This document shows positions 63,489-64,000 of a stretch of DNA of 64,000 nucleotides, in pieces. Origin of the DNA: NP936 sp002726085 (GTDB taxonomy: Bacteria; Acidobacteriota; Vicinamibacteria; Vicinamibacterales; UBA8438). The stretch covers positions 1 to 64,000 of the forward strand of contig DASCQF010000011.1 in the NCBI GenBank assembly GCA_036012905.1. Direction: 5' to 3'. Both the position numbers and the translations under genes were made by a program. Under the pieces are notes generated by a model. It did no database searches, was not told where the DNA came from, and worked only from the letters and a program-made list of their open reading frames with translations. How positions within the stretch are numbered: position 1 is the stretch's first letter; every line of letters begins with the position of its first letter.

Positions 63489-64000
63489 ATGGCCCTGATC
63501 GAAACGCGAGACCTGTGGAAGACCTACAGCATGGGCAGCGAGGAGATCCATGCCCTGCAGGGAGTCTCGATGCAGATCGAACGTGGTGAGTACGTGGCGA
63601 TCATGGGTCCGTCCGGTTCCGGCAAGTCCACCCTGATGAACCTGATCGGATGCCTCGACACGCCCAGCCGGGGCAGCTACCTGCTCAATGATCAGCAAGT
63701 GCGGGAGATGGACGACGACGAGCTGGCGCGGATCCGCAACGAGGAGATCGGTTTCGTCTTCCAGACCTTCAACTTGCTTCCGCGGGCCACGGCGCTACAC
63801 AACGTGGAGCTTCCGCTGATCTACGCGGGTGTACCTGGGCCCGTCCGCCGCGCCCGGGCGCTCGAGGCGCTAGACCGCGTCGAGCTCGGCGACCGCGTCA
63901 CACATAGGCCAAACGAGCTGTCTGGTGGTCAGCGCCAGCGTGTCGCGGTCGCGCGCGCCCTCGTCAACGAGCCGTCGATCCTATTGGCCGACGAACCGAC
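63489..64000 (+). CDS. MacB/LolD-type ABC transporter ATP-binding protein (partial)
   Basis: The 5' end of an ABC ATPase; 170 codons are present before the window ends. Walker A is MGPSGSGKSTL (near residues 39-49), the Q-loop is FVFQTFNLLPR, the signature is ELSGGQRQRVAVARAL, and Walker B begins ILLADEP. The pattern fits MacB/LolD. Spacing from the TPR gene is 68 bases with no terminator, so it may be cotranscribed with the secretin operon. Its permease would lie beyond the window. Confidence 0.85.
   Translation, partial: MALIETRDLWKTYSMGSEEIHALQGVSMQIERGEYVAIMGPSGSGKSTLMNLIGCLDTPSRGSYLLNDQQVREMDDDELARIRNEEIGFVFQTFNLLPRATALHNVELPLIYAGVPGPVRRARALEALDRVELGDRVTHRPNELSGGQRQRVAVARALVNEPSILLADEP

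Noticed and set aside
1..64000. tRNA, rRNA or CRISPR array
   Set aside because: No cloverleaf with a T-arm consensus, no rRNA-like conserved stretch and no regularly spaced 25-40 bp repeats were seen. The heptad arrays have no spacers.

Overview
The window is about 64 kb of GC-rich bacterial chromosome. It most likely comes from an Acidobacteriota member of the Vicinamibacteria type. The reasons are two large orphan MacB/FtsX permeases with duplicated domains, an acidobacterial-type VWFA protein, secreted PQQ-propeller, PEGA and carboxypeptidase-regulatory-like proteins, and many Tat or Sec exported enzymes of short operons. The lineage is an inference from gene content; no rRNA or tRNA gene was seen. 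Nothing looks like a prophage, an integron, an insertion sequence with a transposase or a CRISPR array.

Layout. 0-9 kb: an exported DUF3604 lipoprotein with a clear promoter, an orphan VapB-like antitoxin, a frameshifted membrane protein gene, an aminotransferase, uridine kinase, an orphan permease and a truncated MoxR ATPase. 9-14 kb: small exported proteins, a Tat-exported DapA-like aldolase, a methyltransferase and a cytochrome c. 14-17.3 kb: a tight operon for a 2-oxoacid dehydrogenase (E1 alpha, E1 beta, E2). 17-30 kb: exported and membrane proteins, a PEGA protein plus a second orphan permease, an M28 peptidase, a tiny lipoprotein, a Tat amidase, an aldo/keto reductase, an alpha/beta hydrolase and a PQQ dehydrogenase. 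30-39 kb: an S9 peptidase translationally coupled to a frameshifted gene, a GT1 glycosyltransferase, and an operon of LMW phosphatase, aminotransferase and an oxidoreductase-SelD fusion. 39-48 kb: peroxiredoxin, M23 peptidase, DUF1015-serC, desaturase-rhomboid, poly(A) polymerase/CCA-type nucleotidyltransferase and a PQQ-like propeller.

48-57 kb is a minus-strand run: a TonB-domain protein with an HTH-like N-terminus, an FxLYD-like membrane protein, a VWFA protein, a ZIP metal transporter, a carboxypeptidase-regulatory-like protein and DNA polymerase I. 57-64 kb holds inositol-3-phosphate synthase, a membrane protein, and a secretin / ExeA-type ATPase / TPR operon followed by a MacB/LolD-type ABC ATPase that runs off the end.

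The most unusual signal is not a gene. Five intergenic loci carry arrays of a 7-base unit (consensus G[TGA]CAG[AG]A), nearly always exactly four units (28 bp). Two loci carry arrays in both orientations as long inverted repeats, one with perfect 33-bp arms just upstream of a peroxiredoxin gene. Several genes also show recent decay (MoxR, DinB-like, two frameshifted genes).
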